Shown here: in pieces, positions 44,471 through 54,605 of the stretch | How positions within the stretch are numbered: the stretch's first letter is position 1 | Layout: each line of letters starts with the position of its first letter | Assembly (NCBI GenBank): GCA_024643255.1 | Contig: JAHENF010000005.1 | Span: 1 to 54,833 of the forward strand | Source: Ilumatobacteraceae bacterium | GTDB taxonomy: Bacteria > Actinomycetota > Acidimicrobiia > Acidimicrobiales > Ilumatobacteraceae | DNA: 54,833 bases | Direction: 5' to 3' | Translations under genes and position numbers: made by a program | Notes under the pieces: model-generated | What the model saw: the letters and a program-made list of their open reading frames with translations, nothing else | Database searches by the model: none | What the model was told of the DNA's origin: nothing

Positions 44471-44764
44471 ATGAACCTGAAGCCGCTGGATGACCGCATC
44501 GTGGTCCGGCCGAACGAGGCCGAGACGCAGACCGCATCAGGTCTCGTCATTCCCGACACCGCCAAGGAGAAGCCGCAGCAGGGCGAAGTGCTCGCTGTCG
44601 GTCCGGGCAAGCGCTCCGACACCTCGGGCGAACTGATCCCCGTCGACATCAAGGTCGGCGACACGGTCCTGTACTCGAAGTACGGCGGCACGGAAGTCGC
44701 CGCGAACGGCGAGGACCTGCTCGTGCTCAACAGTCGCGACGTGCTCGCCATCGTCGAGAACTGA
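44471..44764 (+). CDS. groES: Co-chaperonin GroES
   Basis: 97 residues from ATG 44471: [20 protein letters not shown], then [36 protein letters not shown] and [10 protein letters not shown]. GroES caps GroEL. An earlier in-frame ATG at 44444 adds nine residues not found in the family. Directly controlled by the tandem CIRCE promoter; groEL follows after 61 bp. Confidence 0.98.
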   Translation: MNLKPLDDRIVVRPNEAETQTASGLVIPDTAKEKPQQGEVLAVGPGKRSDTSGELIPVDIKVGDTVLYSKYGGTEVAANGEDLLVLNSRDVLAIVEN

Positions 44765-44792
44765 ACCGTCGCTGTCGCGACATCAGATCTGA

Positions 44793-46590
<1,798 letters not shown>

Positions 46591-46623
46591 CGATGCTCGG
46601 TCGCGTCCCGGTACTCTCACGCT

Positions 46624-47175
46624 GTGGAGATCGAGCGTGCACGTCGTCCGTTCTGGATGCACCAGATCGTCGAGTACCTGGTGGGGATCGGGCTCATCAG
46701 CGCCTCGGTCCAGCTGCCGAATCCCGCGGTGCCGTCGCTGCTGGGGCTGTTGATCATCCTGAACGCCGCGATCGCAAAGGGATCGGCGGGCGCGTTCCGC
46801 CTCGTCGGCCGACGGCTGCACCGGGTGCTCGACCTCGTGGTGCTCGCGTTCTTGGTGTTCGTCGCCTTCCAGCCATGGGTGTCGATCGACATCACTGGCC
46901 GAGCGCTGATCGGCAGCATCGCCTTCATCCTGTTGTTCGTGTGGTTCTACACGGACTTCGCCGAGCAGCAGACCCGAGCGGAGCGCAAGGCCGCGCGGGC
47001 GACGGACAGGGCCGCGGCGGGCCCGACCGACAGCACCGAGATCGGCCGTCGTGCAGGACGCTTCGTCGGTGGCACGGTCAACTCGGCGAAGCGGTGGAAG
47101 GACGGGTTGACCGACACCCCGGCGAACGACGTTGCGTCGCCGGCCGGATGGGAACCACCGACTCCTCCGCAGTAG
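46624..47175 (+). CDS. Small multi-pass membrane protein, function unknown
   Basis: 183 residues from GTG 46624. Four hydrophobic segments (about 14-32, 38-60, 68-86 and 92-110), then a charged cytoplasmic-looking tail with basic (RAERKAARATDRA) and Pro-rich (WEPPTPPQ) parts. No recognised domain. An earlier frame from 46462 runs through the groEL terminator hairpins and is unlikely. TACTCT lies 6 nt before the GTG, consistent with a leaderless transcript. Confidence 0.75.
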   Translation: MEIERARRPFWMHQIVEYLVGIGLISASVQLPNPAVPSLLGLLIILNAAIAKGSAGAFRLVGRRLHRVLDLVVLAFLVFVAFQPWVSIDITGRALIGSIAFILLFVWFYTDFAEQQTRAERKAARATDRAAAGPTDSTEIGRRAGRFVGGTVNSAKRWKDGLTDTPANDVASPAGWEPPTPPQ

Positions 47176-47195
47176 CGGCCCGTAGGATTGCGTCC

Positions 47196-47363
47196 ATGAC
47201 GTTCGAGCAGCCCGCACCCGATCTCGCGAAGATCATCGCCGCACTCGACGAGTGGGAGAAGGGCGACGAGACCCCGGGTCGGACGTTGGCGAACATGAAG
47301 ACCGCCGGCCTCTCGCGGGTGCTCGCTCAGCTCGCCGCCGAGGGCTGGACGCCGTCGGAGTGA
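47196..47363 (+). CDS. Small conserved-looking hypothetical protein
   Basis: 55 residues, starting MTFEQPAPDLAKIIAALDEW and ending GLSRVLAQLAAEGWTPSE; one amphipathic helical protein with no known motif. TAGGAT lies 7 nt before ATG 47196. Its stop overlaps the start of the Nudix gene by 4 bp, which supports it being real and translated with that gene. A much longer frame from 46593 that contains it is a shadow of the membrane-protein gene. Confidence 0.65.
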   Translation: MTFEQPAPDLAKIIAALDEWEKGDETPGRTLANMKTAGLSRVLAQLAAEGWTPSE

Positions 47364-48016
47364 ACACCGGTCGGCGCGGCGGGAACCAACAGATTCCGCG
47401 GCCCGACACCTGGTCCGAGCACCACGATCCGCCGTGGTCCGCCGAATCGACGTGGTCGATCGACGATCTCGTGGGTCGTGTTCCGGAGCATGCGGCGCCG
47501 CTGTTGCCGTCGTTCCCCGACGCGCGCGTGTCGGCGGTGTTGATCGCACTGGTGGCGGGCCATGCCGGCCCCGAGGTGCTGCTGACCCGACGCTCGATGG
47601 AGATGCGCAACCACCGCGGTGAGGTCAGCTTCCCCGGAGGTCGGCTCGATCCGGGTGAGACGCCGATCGACGCAGCGTTGCGTGAAGCGCACGAGGAGGT
47701 CGGCCTCGACCCATCCGCGCCGGTGGTCGTCGGCGAACTCGCCCACCTGAACACGATCGTGAGTCGCAGCTACATCGTGCCGATCGTCTCGGTCCTCGAC
47801 CGCCGCCCGGATCTCGAACCTCGCACCGGTGAGGTCGACCGAGTGTTCTGGACGCCGATCGTCGAGCTGACCCGGCCGGGCACGTATCGCATGGAGCGGT
47901 GGGGGAGCCCGCCGATGGATCGCCCGCTGCACTTCTTCGAACTCGACGACGAGACCGTGTGGGGGGCGACCGCCCACATGCTCGTCGATCTGCTCACGTA
48001 CTCCAGCCGCCGCTGA
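47360..48016 (+). CDS. Nudix hydrolase, CoA pyrophosphatase-like
   Basis: 218 residues from GTG 47360. The Nudix box is complete: GGRLDPGETPIDAALREAHE followed by EVGL. The motif just before it, MRNHRGEVSFPGG, is the extension of the NUDT7/CoA-diphosphatase group. Probable substrate is CoA or a related pyrophosphate. The start overlaps the small hypothetical gene and the 3' end overlaps the convergent SDR gene by 23 bp. Confidence 0.9.
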   Translation: MNTGRRGGNQQIPRPDTWSEHHDPPWSAESTWSIDDLVGRVPEHAAPLLPSFPDARVSAVLIALVAGHAGPEVLLTRRSMEMRNHRGEVSFPGGRLDPGETPIDAALREAHEEVGLDPSAPVVVGELAHLNTIVSRSYIVPIVSVLDRRPDLEPRTGEVDRVFWTPIVELTRPGTYRMERWGSPPMDRPLHFFELDDETVWGATAHMLVDLLTYSSRR

Positions 48017-48785
48017 AGCTGAAGAACTGGCCGGTCTGGAAACGACTGGTCCCGTCGAGCAGGACGCTGGTGAACGATGCGAGTTCCTCCATCGTGCCGA
48101 GCTTGCGCATCGGCACCTGGGCCTCGATCGCGGCTCGCCGTTCGGGGTCGGTGTCCGCGCGTGATGCCTTGAGGAATCCGGGGAAGTCCATGTAGTTGGT
48201 GCCGACCGCGTTGACCTGGATGCCGGCGCGGGCGTACTCCAACCCGACGGCGCGCACGAGACCGTTGGCGCCGGCACGGGTGCCGCCGTAGATCGACGTG
48301 ATCGGGTCGGGCCGAGCCCCGGTCGCAGACGTGAAGACGACCACCTGACCGCTGCGTGCGTCGACCATCGGCGGCAGGACCGCTTGGAGGCCGTGGAACA
48401 CCATGTCGAGGTTCATGCGCTTGACGCGCTCCCACTGGTCGATCGTCATGTCGAGGAACTTGCCGACGACGATCAGCCCGGTGACGAGGCATGCCGAATC
48501 GAGTCGTCCGAAGCGGTTGAGCGTTCGAGCGACGAGCGTCTGATTCCCCTCGGCCGTGCTCAGGTCGACGTCGGTGACGGTCATCACCGCTGCTCCGAGC
48601 GCCTCGAGCGCGGGCACCTGGTCGGCAAACGGCACCTCGACGCCGACCATCTCGTCGGCATCGTCGGTGCCCTGCAGCACCAGGTCGAAACCTCGGGCCG
48701 CCAGCGACCGGGCAAGTGCCGGGCCGACGTATCCGCTGGCCATCGTGATCAATGCAACCGGACGATGATCGGTCATGCCGATCAT
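47994..48785 (-). CDS. Short-chain dehydrogenase/reductase family protein, atypical active site
   Basis: 263 residues with an SDR Rossmann layout: LITMASGYVGPALARSLAAR in place of TGxxxGxG, the dinucleotide Asp near VTDVDLST, and QVVVFTSATGARP with the Ser. The usual Y-x3-K reads YGGTR, an Arg where the catalytic Lys should be, and the N-N-A-G motif is not obvious. The end FFSFSGGWST is typical of SDRs. Substrate unknown; it may be weakly active or binding only. Confidence 0.85.
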   Translation of the reverse strand: MIGMTDHRPVALITMASGYVGPALARSLAARGFDLVLQGTDDADEMVGVEVPFADQVPALEALGAAVMTVTDVDLSTAEGNQTLVARTLNRFGRLDSACLVTGLIVVGKFLDMTIDQWERVKRMNLDMVFHGLQAVLPPMVDARSGQVVVFTSATGARPDPITSIYGGTRAGANGLVRAVGLEYARAGIQVNAVGTNYMDFPGFLKASRADTDPERRAAIEAQVPMRKLGTMEELASFTSVLLDGTSRFQTGQFFSFSGGWST

Positions 48786-48800
48786 CCTGCCACCTCATGA

Positions 48801-48822
48801 GACGCGGGGTCTGACCCGCGTC
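48801..48822 (+). other. Intergenic hairpin between the SDR and decarboxylase genes (REP-like)
   Basis: GACGCGGG pairs perfectly with CCCGCGTC around the loop GTCTGA. The GGG-GTCTGA-CCCG core resembles the hairpin at 42451-42477. It lies in the 41-bp gap between the SDR start and the decarboxylase stop, both on the minus strand. It may be a weak terminator or a REP-like palindrome. Confidence 0.45.
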
Positions 48823-48826
48823 CCAT

Positions 48827-50239
48827 TCAGGCGAGGGTGGTGAGGAGGTTCCAGGCGGCGTCGACGTGGTGGCGCTCGGTCGCGCGCGCACCGATGGAGA
48901 CACGCAGCACCGAGCGGCCGTCGAGGACGGTGCGCGTGAAGAGCGCGTCGCCGGTCGCGTTCGCGGCATCGATCAGGCGGTCGGTCGCCGCGCCCGAGTC
49001 GCCATCGGAGCGGACGGCGAGGCAGAGCAGGTTGAGGGGGTGTGGTGCGACGATCTCGAAGCGGTCGTCGGCGGTGACGAGCGCGGCGAGGTCGTGGGTG
49101 AGTTCGACGTGGCGCCGGATCATCGTCTGGAACGCTGCAACGCCCTCGCAGCGGATCGCGAACCACAGCTTGAGGGCCCGAAAGCGTCGACCGAGCGGGA
49201 TCTGCCAGTCGCGGTAGTCGATCACGGCGCCGGCCTCGGCGGCCTGTGAACGCAGGTACTCGGGCAGGATGCTCAGCGCGCCGAGCAGGGCCGTGCGGTC
49301 GGCGGTCCAATACAGGTTGCAGTCGAAGTTGACGCCCATCCACTTGTGGGGGTTGGTGCAGTAGGAGTCGGCGTACCCCATGCCGTCGTTGACCCATCGG
49401 TGCTCCGGTGCCAGCGCGGCGATGCCGGACATCGCGGCGTCGACGTGGAGCCAGATGCCCTCACGTTCGCAGATGGGCCCGATCGCCGACGTGGGATCGA
49501 AGGCCATCGACGACGTGGTGCCGTGTGTCGAGCACACGAAGAATGGGACCAGACCGGCGGCGCGGTCTGCGGTGATCATCTCCTCGAGTGCGTCGGTGCG
49601 CATCGCGAACGATTCGTCGTGTGCCACGACCCGGATGCGTTCGGTGCCGACCCCGGCGATCCGCAGGCCCTTCTCGATGCTCGAGTGGGCCTGGGACGTG
49701 GCATACGCGACGAGTTTCGTCGTGTTGCCGTCGGCGTTGACGGCGCCAGCGGTCGCCCGCCAGCGCGCCGACAGGATCGCCACCAACGTCGCTTCGCTCG
49801 CCGTGCCCTGGATGACGCCGCCGCCGTTGTCGCTGCGGGAATCGAAGCGCTCCGGCAGATCGAGCAACTCGCGCATCCAATCGAGCATCAGGGTCTCGAC
49901 CTCGGTGCAGGCCGGGGAGGTCACCCAACTCATGCCCTGGACGCCCAGCCCCGCCGACAACAGCTCACCGAGGATCGACGGGTACGACGTGTTCGACGGG
50001 AAGTAGGCGAAGAATCCGGGGTGCTGCCACTGGGTGAGGCCGGGGACGACGATCTGCTCGACGTCGGCCATGACGGCGTCGAACGACTCTGGTTCGGTCG
50101 GCGGGTGTTCGGGCAGTCGTGATCGCACGTCGCCGGGCTCGACCATCGCACCCACCGGCCGTTCCTCGACGTCTTCGACGTAGTCGGCGATCCAGTCGAT
50201 GAGTGCGTGGCCGTGGATTCTGAACTCTTCCGGTGTCAC
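48827..50239 (-). CDS. Pyridoxal-dependent aromatic-L-amino-acid decarboxylase-like enzyme
   Basis: 470 residues from GTG 50239. Group II PLP decarboxylase features: [40 protein letters not shown], the cofactor Asp in [12 protein letters not shown], and the PLP-binding Lys299 in [12 protein letters not shown]. Family members act on tryptophan, tyrosine, DOPA or phenylalanine; the exact substrate is not clear. The start overlaps the stop of the small membrane protein gene upstream (GTGA), so the two are coupled. Confidence 0.92.
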   Translation of the reverse strand: MTPEEFRIHGHALIDWIADYVEDVEERPVGAMVEPGDVRSRLPEHPPTEPESFDAVMADVEQIVVPGLTQWQHPGFFAYFPSNTSYPSILGELLSAGLGVQGMSWVTSPACTEVETLMLDWMRELLDLPERFDSRSDNGGGVIQGTASEATLVAILSARWRATAGAVNADGNTTKLVAYATSQAHSSIEKGLRIAGVGTERIRVVAHDESFAMRTDALEEMITADRAAGLVPFFVCSTHGTTSSMAFDPTSAIGPICEREGIWLHVDAAMSGIAALAPEHRWVNDGMGYADSYCTNPHKWMGVNFDCNLYWTADRTALLGALSILPEYLRSQAAEAGAVIDYRDWQIPLGRRFRALKLWFAIRCEGVAAFQTMIRRHVELTHDLAALVTADDRFEIVAPHPLNLLCLAVRSDGDSGAATDRLIDAANATGDALFTRTVLDGRSVLRVSIGARATERHHVDAAWNLLTTLA

Positions 50240-50631
50240 GGCGTGGAGGCTATGTCGCTGTCGTCGTCCTGCCGATTCCGTGCCACGCCCCACGCGACTC
50301 GGCCGAAGATGATGAGCAGTCCGCCGATCATGGCGATCGCCACGAGGTCCTGGTGCCAACCGCCGCGCTCGCGGCTGCCGCAGCCGGGGCGTTGGAGCGT
50401 GCCGACGCAGGCGGTGAGGTCGGCGTCTTCGGGAAGGAACGGATTCGCGGTGTCGACCGGCACGTCGGTGTCGACCGGGACGTCCGTGGCGACCAGGACG
50501 TCGGTGGCGACCGGCGGCGGGTCGTTGTCGGCGGCGACGGAAGCGATCCGCGGGGCGAGCGACAAGGCACCCAGGATCACGACCGCGGCGATCAGGATGC
50601 GGACCACCGACGACGCTGATCTACGATTCAC
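50236..50631 (-). CDS. Small membrane or secreted protein, function unknown
   Basis: 131 residues from GTG 50631. An N-terminal hydrophobic segment (about 11-34) may be a signal or anchor; then a Val/Asp/Thr-rich repeat stretch ([20 protein letters not shown]), two Cys ([13 protein letters not shown]), and a second hydrophobic helix (about 95-113), ending in an acidic tail. No known family recognised. Translationally coupled to the decarboxylase and divergent from guaA with start codons only 4 bp apart. Confidence 0.65.
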   Translation of the reverse strand: MNRRSASSVVRILIAAVVILGALSLAPRIASVAADNDPPPVATDVLVATDVPVDTDVPVDTANPFLPEDADLTACVGTLQRPGCGSRERGGWHQDLVAIAMIGGLLIIFGRVAWGVARNRQDDDSDIASTP

Positions 50632-50635
50632 GGTC

Positions 50636-52195
50636 TTGAGTCAACCTCCCCATCACGACCGCCCCACCGTCCTCGTCGTCGACTTCGGTGCTCAGTACGC
50701 CCAATTGATCGCCCGCCGTGTGCGCGAGCTGAAGGTGTACTCCGAGATCGTCCCCCACCGCATCACCGCCGCGCAGGTCGCCGAGCGCGCGCCGGCGGCC
50801 ATCGTGCTGTCCGGTGGGCCCAAGAGCGTGCACGTCGACGGTGCGCCATCGCTCGATCCGGCGATCTACGACCTCGGCGTCCCGATCCTCGGCATCTGCT
50901 ACGGCGCGCAGCTGATCGGCCAACAGCTCGGCGGCGTCGTCGGTCGCGGCATGCAGGGCGAGTACGGGCGCGCCCGGATGACGCGGACCGGCCCGTCGTT
51001 GCTGCTTCCCGACGAGGCGCCCGAGTCCCATGACGTCTGGATGAGCCATTTCGACGGCATCACCGACGCGCCCGACGGATTCACGGTCACCGCGACGACG
51101 CCGGGTGCGCCGGTCGCCATGCTGGAGAACGACGAGCGGCGCATCTACGGCGTGCAGTTCCATCCGGAGGTCGTGCACTCTCCGCACGGCATGGCGGTGC
51201 TCGCCCGGTTCCTGCACGAACGCGCCGGCATCGGCGCCGACTGGGAGATGTCGTCGGTCATCGACGAACAGGTCGAGTCGATCCGCGAGCGCGTGGGCTC
51301 CGACCGGGTGATCTGCGGACTGTCGGGCGGCGTCGATTCATCGGTTGCCGCAGCACTGGTGCACAAGGCGATCGGCCATCAGCTCACCTGCATCTACGTC
51401 GACACCGGCTTGATGCGCAAGGGAGAGAGCGGCCAGGTCGTCGAGACGTTCCGGCGCAATCTCGGCATCGAGCTGATCCACGTCGACGCCGGCTGGCGGT
51501 TCTTCGCCGCGCTGGAGGGCATCACCGATCCCGAGGCGAAGCGCAAGGCGATCGGCGAGCAGTTCATCAGGGTGTTCGAGGAGAACACGGGCGGGCTCAC
51601 CGATGCCCGGTTCCTCGTGCAGGGCACGCTGTACCCGGACCTGATCGAGAGTGGAGGCACCGACGGCACCGCATCGGTGATCAAGAGCCACCACAATGTG
51701 GGCGGCCTTCCGGACGACATGACGTTGGAGCTGATCGAGCCGCTGCGCGAGTTGTTCAAGGACGAAGTCCGCAAGCTCGGCACCGAACTCGGGCTTCCCG
51801 ATGAGATGGTGTGGCGCCAGCCGTTCCCCGGACCCGGCCTCGGTGTGCGGATCATCGGTGAGGTGACCCCCGAGCGGGTGGCGCTGCTCCAGGAAGCAGA
51901 TGCGATCGTGCGCGAGGAGTTGCGTCTCGCCGGGCTCGAGCGGGAGATCTGGCAGTCGTTCGCCGTGCTCGCCGACATCCGCTCGGTCGGTGTGATGGGC
52001 GACGAGCGCACCTACGGCCATCCGATCATCATCAGGGCCGTGACCAGCGATGATGCGATGACCGCGGACTGGGCGCGCATCCCGTACGACGTGTTGGAGA
52101 CCATGTCGCAGCGCATCATCAACGAGGTGCCCGGCATCAATCGCGTTGCCTACGACATCACCTCGAAGCCGCCTGGCACGATCGAATGGGAGTGA
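50636..52195 (+). CDS. guaA: GMP synthase (glutamine-hydrolysing)
   Basis: 519 residues from TTG 50636, standard for GuaA. Glutaminase half: [20 protein letters not shown], catalytic Cys88 in GICYGAQ and [11 protein letters not shown] pyrophosphatase half: [18 protein letters not shown]-terminal dimerisation part: [20 protein letters not shown] and [18 protein letters not shown]. It converts XMP to GMP. No ATG or GTG lies near the conserved start; TACGAT at 50622-50627 stands 8 nt before the TTG, so a leaderless mRNA is likely. The 5' end lies against the divergent small membrane protein gene. Confidence 0.97.
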   Translation: MSQPPHHDRPTVLVVDFGAQYAQLIARRVRELKVYSEIVPHRITAAQVAERAPAAIVLSGGPKSVHVDGAPSLDPAIYDLGVPILGICYGAQLIGQQLGGVVGRGMQGEYGRARMTRTGPSLLLPDEAPESHDVWMSHFDGITDAPDGFTVTATTPGAPVAMLENDERRIYGVQFHPEVVHSPHGMAVLARFLHERAGIGADWEMSSVIDEQVESIRERVGSDRVICGLSGGVDSSVAAALVHKAIGHQLTCIYVDTGLMRKGESGQVVETFRRNLGIELIHVDAGWRFFAALEGITDPEAKRKAIGEQFIRVFEENTGGLTDARFLVQGTLYPDLIESGGTDGTASVIKSHHNVGGLPDDMTLELIEPLRELFKDEVRKLGTELGLPDEMVWRQPFPGPGLGVRIIGEVTPERVALLQEADAIVREELRLAGLEREIWQSFAVLADIRSVGVMGDERTYGHPIIIRAVTSDDAMTADWARIPYDVLETMSQRIINEVPGINRVAYDITSKPPGTIEWE

Positions 52196-52210
52196 TCCGC
52201 TTCCTGGCTG

Positions 52211-52226
52211 TGTGACGCGCGTCACG
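52211..52226 (+). promoter_or_regulatory. CRP/GlxR-type operator
   Basis: TGTGACGCGCGTCACG matches TGTGA-N6-TCACA except for the last base, and contains the perfect 14-bp palindrome GTGACGCGCGTCAC (52212-52225). It lies between guaA and the NlpC/P60 gene. With a -10 TAGGCT at 52268-52273 and a start near 52280 its centre would be at about -61.5, a standard class I activator position; the -35 region is poor, as expected for an activated promoter. Confidence 0.6.
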
Positions 52227-52267
52227 GAAGTTTCGTCAGGCTTTCGCAACACATTCGTCATATTCGC

Positions 52268-52273
52268 TAGGCT
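52268..52273 (+). promoter_or_regulatory. Predicted -10 element of the NlpC/P60 gene
   Basis: TAGGCT fits TAnnnT and lies 14 bp before ATG 52288. No good -35 hexamer exists at 16-18 bp upstream. Use of this promoter would therefore depend on an activator such as one bound at the CRP-like site. Confidence 0.4.
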
Positions 52274-52287
52274 GCGGTCTTGCACCT

Positions 52288-53478
52288 ATGAGCCATCTCT
52301 CCGTCCGTCGACTCCTGATCCCGATTGCACTCGTGGCGGCGACGCTCGTCCCTGCGGTGACCCCGACGGTCGTGCAGGCCCAGTCGGTCGACCAGCAACG
52401 CCAGAAGGTCTCCGACATCGTCGATCAGCTCGATCGCCTCGAACAGCAGGCACTGCAGATCGGCGACGAGTACAACAACGCGATCGACGACAAGAACCAG
52501 CTCGATGTCGCCATCGCCGATGCCGAGCAGCGCATCGGAGCGAAGGAAGCCGAGCTCGCGCAGCTCCGGTCGAATCTCAGCGAGATGGCACTGCGTTCGT
52601 TCGTGGGCGGTGGCGGTGCTCCGCTCGGACCGCTCTTCGAGGACGCGGCGAACATGAACGACTCGCTCAAGCGCGAGGAACTCGCCAAGGTCGCATTGAG
52701 TGCGGGCGATGTCACGACCGACGAACTCGACGCGCTCGTCGCCGACATCAACGATGAGCGCAAGGCGCTCGACAAGCAGAAGCAGCAGGCCGAACAGCTC
52801 GCGGCGTCGCTGGTCGACGCCAAGGCCAAGACCGAGAAGCTGACCGCTGAGTACACCTCGGCCCGCGCCGACGCGGAGTCGAAGCTCGGCCAGCTCATCG
52901 CCCAGGAAGAGGCGAGACGCGCCGCGGAATCCGCTCGGCGCATCCAGGAGCAGGCCAGCCAGGCCGCCGCATCGAGTGGCCGAGGCGGGAACTCGAGCAG
53001 CTCGGGCAGCAGCAGTTCGTCGAACGGAAACTCCTCATCCGGTGGGAACTCCTCGTCGGGTGGGAATTCCTCGTCCGGTGGCACCTCGTCGGGTTCCGGC
53101 GGTGGCTACAGCGTCCCCGCGGTGTCGTCGCGGTCTGGCCTCGCCGTGCAGGCAGCACTTGCGCAGCAGGGCACCCCGTACCACTACGCCACCTCGACCC
53201 CTGGGGTCGGCTTCGACTGCTCGGGTCTCACCGCCTATGCGTGGGGTCAGGCCGGCGTCGGGCTGCCGCACCAGTCCCGGGCGCAGTTCGCGTCGACACC
53301 GCACGTGCCGATCAGCCAGGCGCAGCCCGGCGACCTGCTGTTCTTCTACAGCCCGATCAGCCATGTGAGCATCTACCTCGGCAATGGCATGCAGGTGCAC
53401 GCTCCGGCCACCGGCAAGACGGTCAGCGTTGCCTCGGTCAACTGGGGCAAGGTCGTCGGCGTCGGTCGACCCGGCTGA
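52288..53478 (+). CDS. Secreted NlpC/P60 peptidoglycan hydrolase with coiled coil
   Basis: 396 residues. A signal peptide covers about 1-34 (RRLLIPIALVAATLVPAVTP then VQAQ). Residues about 35-215 are a long coiled coil of the RipA/PcsB type. Then a Ser/Gly linker (about 225-275) with repeats, and a C-terminal NlpC/P60 domain with catalytic Cys311 in GFDCSGLTAYAWGQAG, and His in ISHVSIYLG and VHAPATGK. It should cleave peptide cross-links in the cell wall, probably for division or growth. The coiled coil is usually regulatory. CRP-like box upstream. Confidence 0.93.
   Translation: MSHLSVRRLLIPIALVAATLVPAVTPTVVQAQSVDQQRQKVSDIVDQLDRLEQQALQIGDEYNNAIDDKNQLDVAIADAEQRIGAKEAELAQLRSNLSEMALRSFVGGGGAPLGPLFEDAANMNDSLKREELAKVALSAGDVTTDELDALVADINDERKALDKQKQQAEQLAASLVDAKAKTEKLTAEYTSARADAESKLGQLIAQEEARRAAESARRIQEQASQAAASSGRGGNSSSSGSSSSSNGNSSSGGNSSSGGNSSSGGTSSGSGGGYSVPAVSSRSGLAVQAALAQQGTPYHYATSTPGVGFDCSGLTAYAWGQAGVGLPHQSRAQFASTPHVPISQAQPGDLLFFYSPISHVSIYLGNGMQVHAPATGKTVSVASVNWGKVVGVGRPG
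53029..53097 (+). repeat. 18-bp tandem repeat in the linker of the NlpC/P60 gene
   Basis: Three full units of 18 bp (53029-53046, 53047-53064, 53065-53082) and a partial fourth, form AACTCCTCnTCnGGTGGG, coding NSSSGG units. Slipped-strand changes here would alter linker length in whole codons without breaking the frame. Confidence 0.8.
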
Positions 53479-53484
53479 CCGGTC

Positions 53485-53507
53485 CACGATGTGCCTGGCA
53501 CATCGTG
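53485..53507 (+). other. Intergenic hairpin downstream of the NlpC/P60 gene
   Basis: CACGATGTG pairs with CACATCGTG around the loop CCTGG (53494-53498). It lies 7 bp after the stop. It has no T tract. The core TGTGCCTGGCACA resembles common REP-like palindromes; it may also act as a weak terminator before the phosphotransferase gene. Confidence 0.45.
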
Positions 53508-53540
53508 CGCAGCGGGCTCGTCGGACTACGGTCGACGTCC

Positions 53541-54578
53541 GTGCAGGAACCGATTCACGGAATCGATCGTGAACGGGTCACCGAGTGGCTCGTCGCGAAC
53601 ATCGACGGCGCCACGGCCCCGTTCGAGTTCGGCCTGATCACCGGCGGACGTTCCAACCTCACGTTCACGGTCACCGACGCCAATGGCACGAAGTACGTGT
53701 TGCGCCGCCCCCCGACCGGGGCGGTACTCGCCACCGCCCACGACATGGCTCGCGAGTACAAGATCATCTCGGCGGTCGGGCTGACCGACGTGCCGGTGCC
53801 GCCTGCGCTCGGCGTCTGTGTCGACGAGGCGGTGAACGGTGCCCCATTCTACGTGATGGGTTTCGTCGACGGCGTCGTGCTCGACAGCGCCGACAAGGGC
53901 GCGGCGATGGCGCCCGAGCTGCGTCGCAGCGCCGGGTTGCACCTGATCGACGTGCTGGCCGACCTCCACGCCGTCGACGTCGACGAAGTGGGCCTGGGTG
54001 ACCTCGCCAAGCGGGAGGGGTACATCGAACGGCAGGTGAAGCGCTGGAGCACGCAGTGGGACAAGTCGAAGACCCGCGATCTGCCGGCTGTCGACGAAGT
54101 CGCCCGGCGGCTCGCGCAACGCATGCCCACCCAGCAGGGTGTGTCGATCGCCCATGGCGACTACCGGTTCGGGAACGTGCTCACCGACACCGCTCGGGGC
54201 CGCGTTGCCGCGGTGCTCGACTGGGAGCTGTGCACCCTGGGTGATCCACTCGCGGATGTCGGCTACATCGGTGTGTACTGGGCCGATCCCGGAACGGTGC
54301 AGCCCCGTCCGAACGATCCGACGGGTATCGATGGATTCCCGGCCTATTCGGAACTGCTCGAGCGTTATGCCACGCGGACTGGGCGCGACCTGTCGGAGAT
54401 CGACTACTACATCGCCTTCGGATCGTGGCGTCTCGCGGTGATCTCCGAGGGTGTCTACGCCCGGTATCTCCATGGCGCCATGGGCGACCAGGGGATCAGC
54501 GACGAGCAGTTGAACGCCTTCAAGCACGGCACCGAGACCCTCGCGGCGTCGGCGCTCGACGCGATGCAACGGCTGTGA
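53541..54578 (+). CDS. APH-fold phosphotransferase (ACAD10/11-like kinase domain)
   Basis: 345 residues from GTG 53541. The aminoglycoside-phosphotransferase fold is clear: FGLITGGRSNLTFTVTDANG (nucleotide loop), the catalytic SIAHGDYRFGNVLTDTARGR and the metal motif VLDWELCTLGDPLADVG. This subgroup includes the kinase domains of ACAD10/ACAD11, which phosphorylate 4-hydroxy acyl-CoAs, and many actinobacterial homologues of unknown substrate. It is not a recognised antibiotic resistance enzyme. TACGGT lies 8 nt before the GTG. Confidence 0.88.
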   Translation: MQEPIHGIDRERVTEWLVANIDGATAPFEFGLITGGRSNLTFTVTDANGTKYVLRRPPTGAVLATAHDMAREYKIISAVGLTDVPVPPALGVCVDEAVNGAPFYVMGFVDGVVLDSADKGAAMAPELRRSAGLHLIDVLADLHAVDVDEVGLGDLAKREGYIERQVKRWSTQWDKSKTRDLPAVDEVARRLAQRMPTQQGVSIAHGDYRFGNVLTDTARGRVAAVLDWELCTLGDPLADVGYIGVYWADPGTVQPRPNDPTGIDGFPAYSELLERYATRTGRDLSEIDYYIAFGSWRLAVISEGVYARYLHGAMGDQGISDEQLNAFKHGTETLAASALDAMQRL

Positions 54579-54605
54579 ACCGAACGAACCGACGAGGAGC
54601 CGACG

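Noticed and set aside
50207..50635. A longer start for guaA at 50207
   Set aside because: The added part is antisense to the small membrane protein and decarboxylase start and is not GuaA-like.
53541..54578. Aminoglycoside resistance phosphotransferase
   Set aside because: The fold is shared, but the sequence fits the ACAD10/11-like subgroup and there is no resistance or mobile context.
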